64,000 nucleotides of DNA from JACCVL01 sp963704295 (GTDB lineage: Bacteria; Actinomycetota; Actinomycetes; Propionibacteriales; Nocardioidaceae). The stretch covers positions 1,550,001 through 1,614,000 of the forward strand of contig OY969884.1 in NCBI GenBank assembly GCA_963704295.1. The letters are read 5' to 3'. The notes beneath the pieces were generated by a model. It was not told the DNA's origin. It did no database searches and was given only the letters and a program-made list of their open reading frames with translations. The position numbers were made by a program, and so were the translations under genes. This document shows, piece by piece, positions 34,790-42,307 of this stretch; position 1 is the first letter of the stretch, and every line of letters begins with the position of its first letter.

Positions 34790-34808
34790 AGGATACCCCC
34801 ATGGGGTA
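34790..34808. promoter_or_regulatory. CsoR-like operator overlapping the csoR -10 element
   Basis: Perfect palindrome TACCCC-CAT-GGGGTA at 34794-34808, of the G/C-tract type bound by CsoR. The minus-strand -10 TATCCT (34790-34795) shares its first bases and lies 7 nt before the csoR ATG. Binding would shut off csoR-copZ-copA and could also affect the divergent reductase gene. Confidence 0.62.
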
Positions 34809-34851
34809 AGTCGAGCCAGGCGCCCTGCGCCCCGGCTCCAGGGACGGCAGC

Positions 34852-36345
34852 ATGGCGGGCATGACCGCCCACGACCGCCTGCCCAGCCCGCCCGCGGGTC
34901 ACCGCCCCACCGACCTCGACACCGACACCTTCGACCTCATCGTGCTCGGCGCCGGTTCGACCGGTGAGAACGTGGCCGGCCGGGCCCGTGCGGGCGGACT
35001 CTCCGTGCTCGCCATCGAGGCAGAGCTCGTCGGCGGCGAGTGCTCGTACTGGGCCTGCATGCCCAGCAAGGCGCTGCTCCGACCGGTCGAGGCGCTGTCC
35101 GACGCACGGGCGATCGACGGCAGCCGGCAGGCCGTCAGCGGTGACCTGGACGCCAGGAAGGTGCTCGAGCGACGGGACTCGTTCACCAGTGGGTGGGACG
35201 ACAGCAGCCAGGTCCGGTGGCTCGACGGGGAAGGGATCTCGCTGGTGCGCGGTCACGCCCGGATCGTCGGTGCCCGTCAGGTCGAGGTGGAGGGGGCCGA
35301 CGGCGATCGGGCCCGACTGAACGCCCGGCATGCCGTCGCGGTCTGCGTCGGAAGCGCCGCGCTCACACCGCCCATCGACGGTCTCGACGCCGTCGGCGCC
35401 TGGGACTCCCGGGACGCGACCAGCGCGGCCGCGCCTCCTGCCCGACTGGTCGTGGTCGGCGGCGGCGTGGTCGGTGTGGAGTTGGCGACCGCCTGGGCCG
35501 CTCTCGGCAGCGGCGTGACCATGCTCGTCCGGGGCGAGCGGCTGCTGGAGCGGATGGAGCCGCAGGTCGGTGCGCAGGTGCACGAGTCGCTGGCCGCGGC
35601 CGGGGTGGAGGTGCGGACCGGGACCGAGGTCACGGCGGTGCGGAGGGAGCAGGCCGACGGCGCGGTGACGGTGACCCTCGGCGGCGGCGCTGAGATCACC
35701 GGTGACGAGGTGCTGGTGGCGGTCGGCCGGACGCCGCGCACCGACGACATCGGGCTGGACGTCGTCGGGCTGGAGCCCGGGCAGGTGCTGAAGACCGACG
35801 ACAGCATGCGGGTGGACGGGGTTGACGGCGGCTGGCTGTACGCGGCGGGTGACTGCACCGGTCGCGCTCAGCTCACCCACATGGGCAAGTACCAGGCCCG
35901 GGTGTGCGGCGACGTGATCGCGGCCCGGGCGAACGGGAAGCCGACCGCGACCGGGCGGTGGGGTGCCATGGCCGCCACGGCGGACCACGCGGCGGTGCCG
36001 CAGGTGGTGTTCAGCGACCCGCCCGCCGCCTCGGTCGGTCTCACCCATGCACAGGCCCGCGAAGCAGGTTTGCGGGTTCGGCTGGTCGAGCAGGATCTCG
36101 GCGCCATCGCCGGAGCGGCCCTGTACGCCGACGGCTACCAGGGGTGGGCCGGGTTGGTCGTGGACGAGGACCGGCAGATCGTGGTGGGCGCGTCGTTCGT
36201 CGGCCCGGCGGTGACCGAGCTGGTGCACGCGGCCACCGTGGCGGTGGTGGGTGAGGTGCCCCTGGACCGGTTGTGGCACGCGGTGCCGTCTTACCCGACC
36301 ATCAGCGAGGTTTGGTTGCGGTTGCTGGAGTCCTACGGTCTCTGA
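34852..36345 (+). CDS. FAD-dependent pyridine nucleotide-disulfide reductase (MerA/Lpd-like)
   Basis: 497 residues. FAD-binding LIVLGAGSTGEN near 32-43, redox-active disulfide GGECSYWACMPSKALL (CX4C), NAD(P)-binding VVVGGGVVGVELA, AAGDCTG, and a dimerisation domain ending HAVPSYPTISEVW with the family His. There is no N-terminal HMA domain and no C-terminal vicinal Cys pair, so it is not a bona fide mercuric reductase. Divergent from csoR across a CsoR-like operator, suggesting a copper or thiol-stress link. Confidence 0.85.
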   Translation: MAGMTAHDRLPSPPAGHRPTDLDTDTFDLIVLGAGSTGENVAGRARAGGLSVLAIEAELVGGECSYWACMPSKALLRPVEALSDARAIDGSRQAVSGDLDARKVLERRDSFTSGWDDSSQVRWLDGEGISLVRGHARIVGARQVEVEGADGDRARLNARHAVAVCVGSAALTPPIDGLDAVGAWDSRDATSAAAPPARLVVVGGGVVGVELATAWAALGSGVTMLVRGERLLERMEPQVGAQVHESLAAAGVEVRTGTEVTAVRREQADGAVTVTLGGGAEITGDEVLVAVGRTPRTDDIGLDVVGLEPGQVLKTDDSMRVDGVDGGWLYAAGDCTGRAQLTHMGKYQARVCGDVIAARANGKPTATGRWGAMAATADHAAVPQVVFSDPPAASVGLTHAQAREAGLRVRLVEQDLGAIAGAALYADGYQGWAGLVVDEDRQIVVGASFVGPAVTELVHAATVAVVGEVPLDRLWHAVPSYPTISEVWLRLLESYGL

Positions 36346-36476
36346 GTCCGCGGCAGCCGTGCCGGTCGTGCGACGCGCACCCGCCCGACTTGCGCCGGCC
36401 GGGAGAGACCATCACCATCGCCACGCGGTCCCACCCGAGTTCGCACCGAGCTCACCGCAGAACGCAAGGAGCCCGC

Positions 36477-36548
36477 ATGGACACCCGCACGATCGCGATC
36501 GCTGCTCTGGTCATAGCCGTCGTCGTCGTACTGATCCTCGTCCTCTGA
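36477..36548 (+). CDS. 23-residue single-pass membrane microprotein
   Basis: MDTRTIAIAALVIAVVVVLI plus LVL: a short polar head and one TM helix. AAGGAG lies 6 nt upstream of the ATG, an ideal ribosome-binding site, which is the main reason to call it real. Small actinobacterial membrane proteins of this kind are frequent and mostly uncharacterised. The rest of the 36346-36729 gap shows nothing else. Confidence 0.55.
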   Translation: MDTRTIAIAALVIAVVVVLILVL

Positions 36549-36729
36549 CGGTCTGAGGCGACGTCGGACTCCGTCGTCGGGACCGGCGGCCCCCTGCGGG
36601 GTGGCGGCCGGTCCCGACGTCGTCGCGCGCCCGGCGGTCGCGGACGCTGCCGATCGGCACCGGGTCTCGACGTGCGCGATCGCCGGGACGCCTCCAAGGT
36701 GGAGGTGAGTCGCCGACGCTGGAGCCGCC

Positions 36730-37161
36730 ATGTCCCTGCTGCCCATGCCGCCCGGACGCGGCGCGCGCGGCGCGTCGGCGGGCGAGCGAGGCGGCGAGCC
36801 CGGCACCCCGGCACCGTCGGCGCCGTTGGCCGCCTACGTTCTGCGCCGCGGGCACCGGAAAGGCTGGCGCTGGTGGCTCACCCGGCGAGGTGGCGGTTCC
36901 CCGGTCGCGACCGCTCCGCAGCCGGTGCCGACCTCGGACCAGGCTGTCCGTGACACCTTCCGGGTGCGCGTCTGCGCGGCCACCGCGCCCGCCGAGACGT
37001 TCACCGACGAGGACGGGCGGCACCGGTGGCGGTTGCTGACCTGTGCAGGCGGCACGATGCTCGCGGTCTCGGCGGTGGGCTATCCCAGCCAGGCGGCGGC
37101 GGAGCGGGCCGTGCGCAGGTTCCGGTACGAGGCCAGTCACGGCGAGTTCGTCGACGACTGA
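36730..37161 (+). CDS. Hypothetical protein with YegP/DUF1508-like C-terminus
   Basis: 143 residues. A Gly/Ala/Pro-rich N-terminus to about residue 70, then FRVRVCAATAPAETFTDEDG and RHRWRLLTCAGGTMLAVS, followed by GYPSQAAAERAVRRF. The last part resembles DUF1508 (W/RLL...GYxSKxxxxxAI). Function unknown. GGAG sits 5 nt before the ATG. Confidence 0.62.
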   Translation: MSLLPMPPGRGARGASAGERGGEPGTPAPSAPLAAYVLRRGHRKGWRWWLTRRGGGSPVATAPQPVPTSDQAVRDTFRVRVCAATAPAETFTDEDGRHRWRLLTCAGGTMLAVSAVGYPSQAAAERAVRRFRYEASHGEFVDD

Positions 37162-37209
37162 GCCGGCGGCGGGGGAACAGCGCCCCGCCTGCCCGCCGTT
37201 GATCTCCGC

Positions 37210-37965
37210 ATGACCAGCACGGACCGGCCGGGGCGGGCCGAGTCGGTCGATGTCCGTCGCTCGGACCAGCGCCGCGCCACCCGTACCGAGTGGCTCGAGT
37301 CACGGCACTCGTTCGCGTTCGGCCGGCACTACGATCCGGCGAACACCTCGTTCGGCCTGCTGCTGGTCAGCAACGACGACCTGGTCGCGCCGGGAGCGGG
37401 GTTCGCCGCCCACCCGCACCGGGACGTCGAGATTGTGACCTGGGTGCTCGAGGGTTCGCTGGCGCACGAGGACTCCACCGGGCGCCGCGGGGTGCTCCAC
37501 CCGGGCTCGGCCCAGCGGATCAGCGCCGGCACCGGGATCGTGCACTCCGAGCGCAACGCCGCGGCGGACCGTCCGCTGCGCTTCGTGCAGATGCAGGTGC
37601 AGCCCGACGAGCCGTCGGTGCGGCCGGGCTACGAGCAGCGCGAGCTCGCCCTGAGCGAGCTGGACGGCGCCTGGTGCACGGTCGCGAGCGGCCTGCGCCG
37701 GCACGCCGGCGGGACCGGTGTCCGGCTTCACCAGCGGGACGCCGCGCTGCACGTCACCCGGCTGGGGCCCGGGCAGGAGCTGCTGCTGCCGATCGCGCCG
37801 TACCTGCATGCCTATCTCGCCTCGGGCTCGGTCGACCTGGAGCGGACCGGAGTCCTGCACGACGGCGACGCGGTGCGGATCACCGGCTCCGGCGGGCAAC
37901 GGCTGTCCGCCAGGGCGCCGGCCGAGGTGCTGGTGTGGGAGATGCATGCCGAACTCGCCCGTTGA
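37210..37965 (+). CDS. Pirin-family bicupin
   Basis: 251 residues. FAAHPHRDVEIVTWVLEGSL and GIVHSERNA carry the cupin metal ligands (His-X-His, Glu, His). Bacterial pirins include quercetinase-like dioxygenases and redox regulators; the role here is not inferable. Lies 48 nt after the preceding gene on the same strand. A longer pirin paralogue is at 61.4-62.4 kb. Confidence 0.9.
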   Translation: MTSTDRPGRAESVDVRRSDQRRATRTEWLESRHSFAFGRHYDPANTSFGLLLVSNDDLVAPGAGFAAHPHRDVEIVTWVLEGSLAHEDSTGRRGVLHPGSAQRISAGTGIVHSERNAAADRPLRFVQMQVQPDEPSVRPGYEQRELALSELDGAWCTVASGLRRHAGGTGVRLHQRDAALHVTRLGPGQELLLPIAPYLHAYLASGSVDLERTGVLHDGDAVRITGSGGQRLSARAPAEVLVWEMHAELAR

Positions 37966-37989
37966 GGCACCCATCCACCGCAGGTCCAG

Positions 37990-38006
37990 TTGCGAACGAG
38001 TTGCAA
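37990..38006 (+). promoter_or_regulatory. Nur-like box upstream of the CbiM/N/Q/O operon
   Basis: TTGCGA-ACGAG-TTGCAA, one base from the nickel uptake regulator consensus TTGCAA-N5-TTGCAA reported for Streptomyces Nur. It is 70 bp before the cbiM-like start and the only gene downstream encodes a metal ECF transporter. Confidence 0.5.
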
Positions 38007-38075
38007 CAACGAGGATGGCGCGACACGATGGAAAAGGTCCGCTGACTCACCGCATGCGCCACGGGAGGCCGCAAC

Positions 38076-38801
38076 GTGCACGTGCCCGACGGGTTCCTGG
38101 ACGCGCCGACCTCGGCGCTGACGGCGGCCGCCGCCGCCGGTGCGGTCGCGGTCTGCGTCCGCGGCGCCCGGCGTGAGCTCGACGAGCGCACCGCGCCGAT
38201 GGCCGGGCTGGTGGCGGCGTTCGTGTTCGCGGCGCAGATGCTCACCTTCCCGATCGGGGCCGGGACATCGGGACATCTGCTCGGCGGGGCGCTCGCGGCC
38301 ATCCTGGTCGGACCGTTCACGGGGGCGCTCTGCGTCGCCGTCGTGCTCGGCATCCAGGCACTCCTCTTCGCCGACGGTGGGCTCACCGCGCTCGGGACCA
38401 ACGTCGACCTGATGGCCGTGACCACGGTGGTGGTCGGCTACGGCGTCTTCGCGCTGCTGACCCGGCTGCTGCCGCGGACCCGGGGCGGCGTGGTCGCTGC
38501 CGCCTTCGTCGGAGCCGCACTCTCCGTGCCCGCCGCGGCCGCGGTGTTCGTGGGCCTGTACGCCGTCGGCGGCACCGCCGCGGTCCCGCTCGGCACGCTC
38601 ACCGCCGCGATGCTCGGGGTGCACCTGCTGATCGGCATCGGGGAGGGCCTGATCACCGCGGCCACCGTCAGCAGCGTCCTCCAGGTCCGCCCCGACCTCG
38701 TCCGCGGTGCCCGGCACCTGCGGCCCGCCGGCGCCGCGCTGGTCACAGCCTCGGGCGGCGGAGCGTCGGTGGCGACCGGGACGGAGCCGGGCCGATGCTG
38801 A
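38076..38801 (+). CDS. ECF transporter substrate-specific subunit, CbiM/NikM-like
   Basis: 241 residues, six to seven TMs. It begins MHVPDGFLD: the N-terminal Met-His-Val-Pro-Asp of CbiM/NikM, whose His2 coordinates Co2+ or Ni2+. Internal His in GTSGHLLGGALAAILVGP. GGGAGG precedes the GTG. With the next three genes it forms a complete metal ECF transporter; the Nur-like box favours nickel over cobalt. Confidence 0.9.
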   Translation: MHVPDGFLDAPTSALTAAAAAGAVAVCVRGARRELDERTAPMAGLVAAFVFAAQMLTFPIGAGTSGHLLGGALAAILVGPFTGALCVAVVLGIQALLFADGGLTALGTNVDLMAVTTVVVGYGVFALLTRLLPRTRGGVVAAAFVGAALSVPAAAAVFVGLYAVGGTAAVPLGTLTAAMLGVHLLIGIGEGLITAATVSSVLQVRPDLVRGARHLRPAGAALVTASGGGASVATGTEPGRC

Positions 38802-39130
38802 GCCGGCGTACCACGTCGTTCGTGGCGGTGGGGCTCGCCGTGTGCCTGCTCCTCGGCGGCGGCGTGAGCTACTTCGCCAGCGCCGCGCCGGACGGGCTGA
38901 ACTCGGTGGCCGCGGAGCAGGGCTTCGCCGACGACGAGCGCCAGCACGACCTCGACGGGTCGCCGGTGGCGGGATACGAGACCGAAGGCGTGGACGACGG
39001 CTGGCTGTCGACGGGGGTGGCGGGCGTCGCCGGCGTCGGCCTGACCTTCCTCGCGGCGGCCGGGCTCGTGCTGGCCGTCCGCCGGCGCTCGCCCGAGCGA
39101 CCGACCGAGTCCGCCAAGGAGCGGCGATGA
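38795..39130 (+). CDS. CbiN/PDGLE-domain accessory subunit
   Basis: 111 residues with two TMs (about 8-26 and 72-92) flanking an extracytoplasmic loop that starts SAAPDGLNSVAAEQGF, the PDGLE motif. CbiN-type proteins help CbiM load metal. Overlaps cbiM by 7 nt and the T-component gene by 4 nt. Confidence 0.88.
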   Translation: MLSRRTTSFVAVGLAVCLLLGGGVSYFASAAPDGLNSVAAEQGFADDERQHDLDGSPVAGYETEGVDDGWLSTGVAGVAGVGLTFLAAAGLVLAVRRRSPERPTESAKERR

Positions 39131-39882
39131 GCGCCGGCCCTGTCCGCGGCGGCGGATCGGTCGCCGAGGCGCTGTACGTGCCGGGGAGGTCGACGTTGCA
39201 CCGGCTGCCGGCGCCGGTGGCGCTTGTGGGCGCGGTGCTGCTGGTGCTGGCCGTCGTGGTCGCTCCGGCGCAGTGGTGGTCCTACGCCGCCTTCGCCGCT
39301 CTGCTGGCGGTGCTCACCGCCGTGGCGGGGGTGCCGTACCGGCTCGTGGCCCGGCGCTCGGTGGTCGAGCTGCCGTTCGTGACCTTCGCCCTGCTCTTGC
39401 CGTTCGTCGCCACCGGGCCGCAGGTCGACGTGCTCGGCCTGTCGCTGTCGAGCAGCGGCCTGTCCGACGGCGCCACGCTGCTGGCCCGTGCCACGCTCGG
39501 TGTCTGGACCTCGATCCTGCTGGCGGCGACCCAACGGCCGGTCGCGCTGCTGCGTGGTCTCGAGCGGCTGCGGGTGCCCGGCGTGCTGGTGCAGATCGCG
39601 GGCTTCGCGCTGCGCTATGTGGAGGTCGTTCTCGGTGAGATGCGGCGGATGCGGCTGGCTCGCGACGCGCGCTGCTTCCGGGCCCGCGACCTGCGGCAGG
39701 CGCGCACGCTCGCGCAGGCGGCCGCGGCGCTGTTCATCCGGTCGTACGAGCGCGGGGAGCGGGTGCACGTCGCCATGCTGAGCCGCGGCTACAGCGGCGC
39801 ACTGCCGGACCTGAGCGCAGTCACCGAGGCGCCCGTCGCGGTTGCCGCCGCGCCACCGCTGCGGGTGCCGGTCGCGGCATGA
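39127..39882 (+). CDS. ECF transporter T component, CbiQ-like
   Basis: 251 residues, about five TMs plus coupling helices. The EcfT signatures are recognisable as VVLGEMRRMRLARDARCF and RGERVHVAMLSRGYSG. Couples the ATPase to the CbiM-like subunit. The start is the ATG of an ATGA overlap with the PDGLE gene; longer upstream frames are ignored. Confidence 0.9.
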   Translation: MSAGPVRGGGSVAEALYVPGRSTLHRLPAPVALVGAVLLVLAVVVAPAQWWSYAAFAALLAVLTAVAGVPYRLVARRSVVELPFVTFALLLPFVATGPQVDVLGLSLSSSGLSDGATLLARATLGVWTSILLAATQRPVALLRGLERLRVPGVLVQIAGFALRYVEVVLGEMRRMRLARDARCFRARDLRQARTLAQAAAALFIRSYERGERVHVAMLSRGYSGALPDLSAVTEAPVAVAAAPPLRVPVAA

Positions 39883-40637
39883 CCACGGGCGGCTCGCTGC
39901 CGTTGTCGCTGGACGTCCGCGACCTCGCCTTCGCCTACCCGGACGGCCGGCAGGTCCTCTTCGGCGTCGACCTCCGGGTGGAGCCGGGGGAGCGGGTCGC
40001 GCTGCTCGGACCCAATGGTGCCGGCAAGACCACGCTGATTCTGCATCTGAACGGGATCCTGACGCCCGGTCGCGGGTCGGTCTCCGTCGCCGGACTCCGG
40101 GTCGGGCCGTCAACGCTGCAGGAAGTCCGCCGGCGGGTCGGCATCGTGTTCCAGGACCCGGATGACCAGCTGTTCATGCCGACGGTGGCCGAGGACGTCG
40201 CCTTCGGGCCGGCGAACCTCGGGCTGCGCGGTGACGAGCTGCGTGCTCGGGTGGCGGAGGCGCTCGGCAGCGTCGGGATGACCGAGCACGCCGACCGGCC
40301 GCCACACCACCTGTCCTACGGCCAGCGGCGCAAGGTGGCCGTCGCCACGGTGTTGGCGATGCGGCCCGAGGTGCTCGTGCTCGACGAGCCGTCCAGCAAC
40401 CTCGACCCGGCCAGCCGGCGTGAGCTGGCCGACATCCTGGAGTCGCTGCCGGTGTCGGTGCTGATGGTGACCCACGACCTGCCGTACGCGCTGCAGCTGT
40501 GCAGCCGCGCGGTGCTGCTGGACGGGGGGGCCGTGGTGGCGGACGGGCCGACCCATGAACTGCTCGCCGACGAGGTGCTGATGAGCGCGCACCGGCTCGA
40601 GCTCCCGTACGGCCTGAATCTGCGCCCCACCCCCTGA
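39879..40637 (+). CDS. ECF transporter ATPase, CbiO-like
   Basis: 252 residues. Walker A GPNGAGKTT, Q-loop IVFQDPDDQLFMPTVAEDV (the ECF-type DPDDQLF motif), LSYGQRRKVAVATVL, LVLDEPSSNLDP and VTHDLPYA. Powers nickel/cobalt uptake. Its ATG overlaps the T-component stop by 4 nt. The stop codon lies inside a 14-bp repeat array. Confidence 0.92.
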   Translation: MTTGGSLPLSLDVRDLAFAYPDGRQVLFGVDLRVEPGERVALLGPNGAGKTTLILHLNGILTPGRGSVSVAGLRVGPSTLQEVRRRVGIVFQDPDDQLFMPTVAEDVAFGPANLGLRGDELRARVAEALGSVGMTEHADRPPHHLSYGQRRKVAVATVLAMRPEVLVLDEPSSNLDPASRRELADILESLPVSVLMVTHDLPYALQLCSRAVLLDGGAVVADGPTHELLADEVLMSAHRLELPYGLNLRPTP

Positions 40638-40690
40638 CCCCCACCCCCTGACCCCCACCCCCTGACCCCCACCCCCTGACCCCCACCCCC
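40625..40690. repeat. 14-bp tandem repeat overlapping the cbiO-like stop
   Basis: Four full units of CCCCACCCCCTGAC begin at 40625, 40639, 40653 and 40667, then a partial unit. The array includes the terminal codons, so the stop motif is itself repeated. Confidence 0.85.
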
Positions 40691-40695
40691 ATCCC

Positions 40696-40983
40696 CACGA
40701 TCCGCGACTTTTGCCGACTCGCCCTTCGTCCCGTCCCCTGTCATCCGCTTCCTCGACCCGACCTTCGGTGCGCTGGGCCGACCTGCCTCGCGCGGAGATC
40801 TTCAGAAGTCGCGGATCGTGGGGAGGGGGCTCGGGGGTGGCGGCAAAGTCGCGGACCGTGTGGAGGGGGCTCGGGGGTGGCGGCAAAGTCGCGGATCGTG
40901 GGGAGGGGGCTCGGGGGTGGCGGCAAAAGTCGCGGATCGTGGGGAGGGGGCTCGGGGGTGGCGGCAAAAGTCGCGGATCGTGG
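40696..40983. repeat. 40-bp repeat family: one forward and five inverted copies
   Basis: CACGATCCGCGACTT at 40696-40710, and the reverse complement AAGTCGCGGATCGTG starting near 40806, 40846, 40886, 40927 and 40968 (40-41 bp period; the second copy has one substitution). Units also share GGGAGGGGGCTCGGGGGTGG. Occupies most of the non-coding stretch 40638-41000, before the riboswitch. Confidence 0.85.
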
Positions 40984-41029
40984 GGAGGGGGGTGGCGCTG
41001 GTACTGTCCGGCTGCGGGCTACCGCCCGC

Positions 41030-41140
41030 GCCAAGATCTCCCAGGCAGGGGAAGCCGGTCCAAGTCCGGCACTGACCCGCAGCCGTAGGTGGTCACCCGT
41101 CCCGGGTGCCACGAGTCGGAATGCCTGGCCTGGGAGTGAG
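41030..41140 (+). promoter_or_regulatory. Cobalamin riboswitch
   Basis: Contains the conserved core GGGGAAGCCGGTCCAAGTCC, then GGCACTGACCCGCAGCCGTA (41047-41086), and a B12-box-like GAGTCGGAATGCC (41113-41125). The closing stem pairs CTCCCAGGC (near 41037) with GCCTGGGAG (near 41128). TACTGT at 41002-41007 may be the -10. It precedes five overlapping genes for B12-type capture and ECF uptake, so adenosylcobalamin should repress them. Confidence 0.88.
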
Positions 41141-41248
41141 CGGCTCCTGACAACTGTCGAGGTCTGCAGGTGGAGCCCGGTCCGGTGCTTCTCCGGCTCG
41201 GCGCCCAGGGCATCTCCTGAGGACCGCTCGCCGAAGGGTTCCCACTCC

Positions 41249-42307
41249 ATGCGCCAGCTCTCCCTCCGCACCGCCGTGGCAGCGATGGCCGCCGGCCTGG
41301 TGCTGCCGTTGCTCCCTGCCGCCCCGGTGGCCGCCGCGCCGAACGCCGAGCGGGCCGACCGCGCGGCCGCCTGGCAGGCCACCCAGCTCACCGACGGGCG
41401 CATCCACAACATCGCCTTCGACTTCACCGACTGGGGCCTGACGGTGGACACCTACTTCGCGCTGGTGGCCGCGGCCAACCGGCCGAAGGTGGCCCGAAGC
41501 GTGCTGCGCACCGTCAGCGAGAACGCCCGGGAGTACGTCGCCTTCCAGGGTGACTACTTCGCCGGCCCGGTCGCCAAGCTCCTCCTCGCCCGGGAGGTCG
41601 CAGGTCGAGACGCCACGGTCGGCCGGCTCAACCTGCGTGCCCGGCTGACCCGGATGATCGCCCCGTCCGGCCGGGTCCAGGACTCGGGGAGCGACGACTT
41701 CAGCAACACGATCAGTCAGTCGTTCGCCGTTCTCGCGTTGGCACGCACCGGCCGGCTGCGGCCGAGCACCGCAGACTTCCTCACCCGGCAGCAGTGCGAC
41801 CCAGGCTTCTTCCGGTTGGGCATGTCCGCCCGCCAGTGCGGCCGCGGCGCCGGCAAGGCCGACGTGGACGCGACCGCGTTCGCCCTGCAGGCGCTGGTTC
41901 GTGCCCGCAACGAGGGCGTGGACCTCCCGACCGGTGCGATCCGTGACACCGCACGCTGGCTGACCCGCGCTCAGGCCCGGAACGGGTCCTTCTCCGGCCA
42001 GGGCCCAACAACAGGAGCCAACACCAACAGCACCGGGCTGGCGGCCCAAGCGCTCGCGCTGGTCGGCCGGGACGCAGCCGTCGACAAGGCGGCCGGCTGG
42101 ATCGCCGACCTGCAGCTGACCCGCCGGAACGCCAGCGGAACTCCCGCCCGCAGGGACCTCGGTGCGATCGCCTACAACCGCGCCGACTTCAGGCGGGCCC
42201 GGCAGGAGGGCATCGACTCGACCACCCGGGACACCTGGCGCCGGTCCACCCCGCAGGCGCTGTTCGCGTTCGCCCCCGTGCCGCTCACCCGGCTGTCCGT
42301 ATCGTGA
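41249..42307 (+). CDS. Secreted alpha/alpha-barrel protein, intrinsic-factor-like alpha domain
   Basis: 352 residues. Signal peptide about 1-31 (cleavage near VAAAPNA). The rest shows prenyltransferase/squalene-cyclase-type alpha/alpha repeats: DWGLTVDTYFALVAAA, SFAVLALARTGRLRP, VDATAFALQALVRA, NSTGLAAQALALVG. Animal intrinsic factor and transcobalamin use the same fold to bind B12. Two cysteines (RQQCDPG, ARQCGRG) could form a disulfide. First gene after a cobalamin riboswitch; stop overlaps the next GTG by 4 nt. I infer an extracellular cobalamin-binding subunit rather than a cyclase; no DxDD cyclase motif is seen. Confidence 0.72.
   Translation: MRQLSLRTAVAAMAAGLVLPLLPAAPVAAAPNAERADRAAAWQATQLTDGRIHNIAFDFTDWGLTVDTYFALVAAANRPKVARSVLRTVSENAREYVAFQGDYFAGPVAKLLLAREVAGRDATVGRLNLRARLTRMIAPSGRVQDSGSDDFSNTISQSFAVLALARTGRLRPSTADFLTRQQCDPGFFRLGMSARQCGRGAGKADVDATAFALQALVRARNEGVDLPTGAIRDTARWLTRAQARNGSFSGQGPTTGANTNSTGLAAQALALVGRDAAVDKAAGWIADLQLTRRNASGTPARRDLGAIAYNRADFRRARQEGIDSTTRDTWRRSTPQALFAFAPVPLTRLSVS

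Noticed and set aside
34852..36345. Mercuric reductase
   Set aside because: The redox CX4C is present but there is no C-terminal vicinal Cys pair or HMA domain and no merR/merT nearby; called a generic disulfide reductase.
41249..42307. Terpene cyclase or protein prenyltransferase
   Set aside because: The alpha/alpha-repeat fold fits, but there is a secretion signal and no cyclase DxDD or metal-binding motif. Riboswitch and ECF context point to B12 binding.
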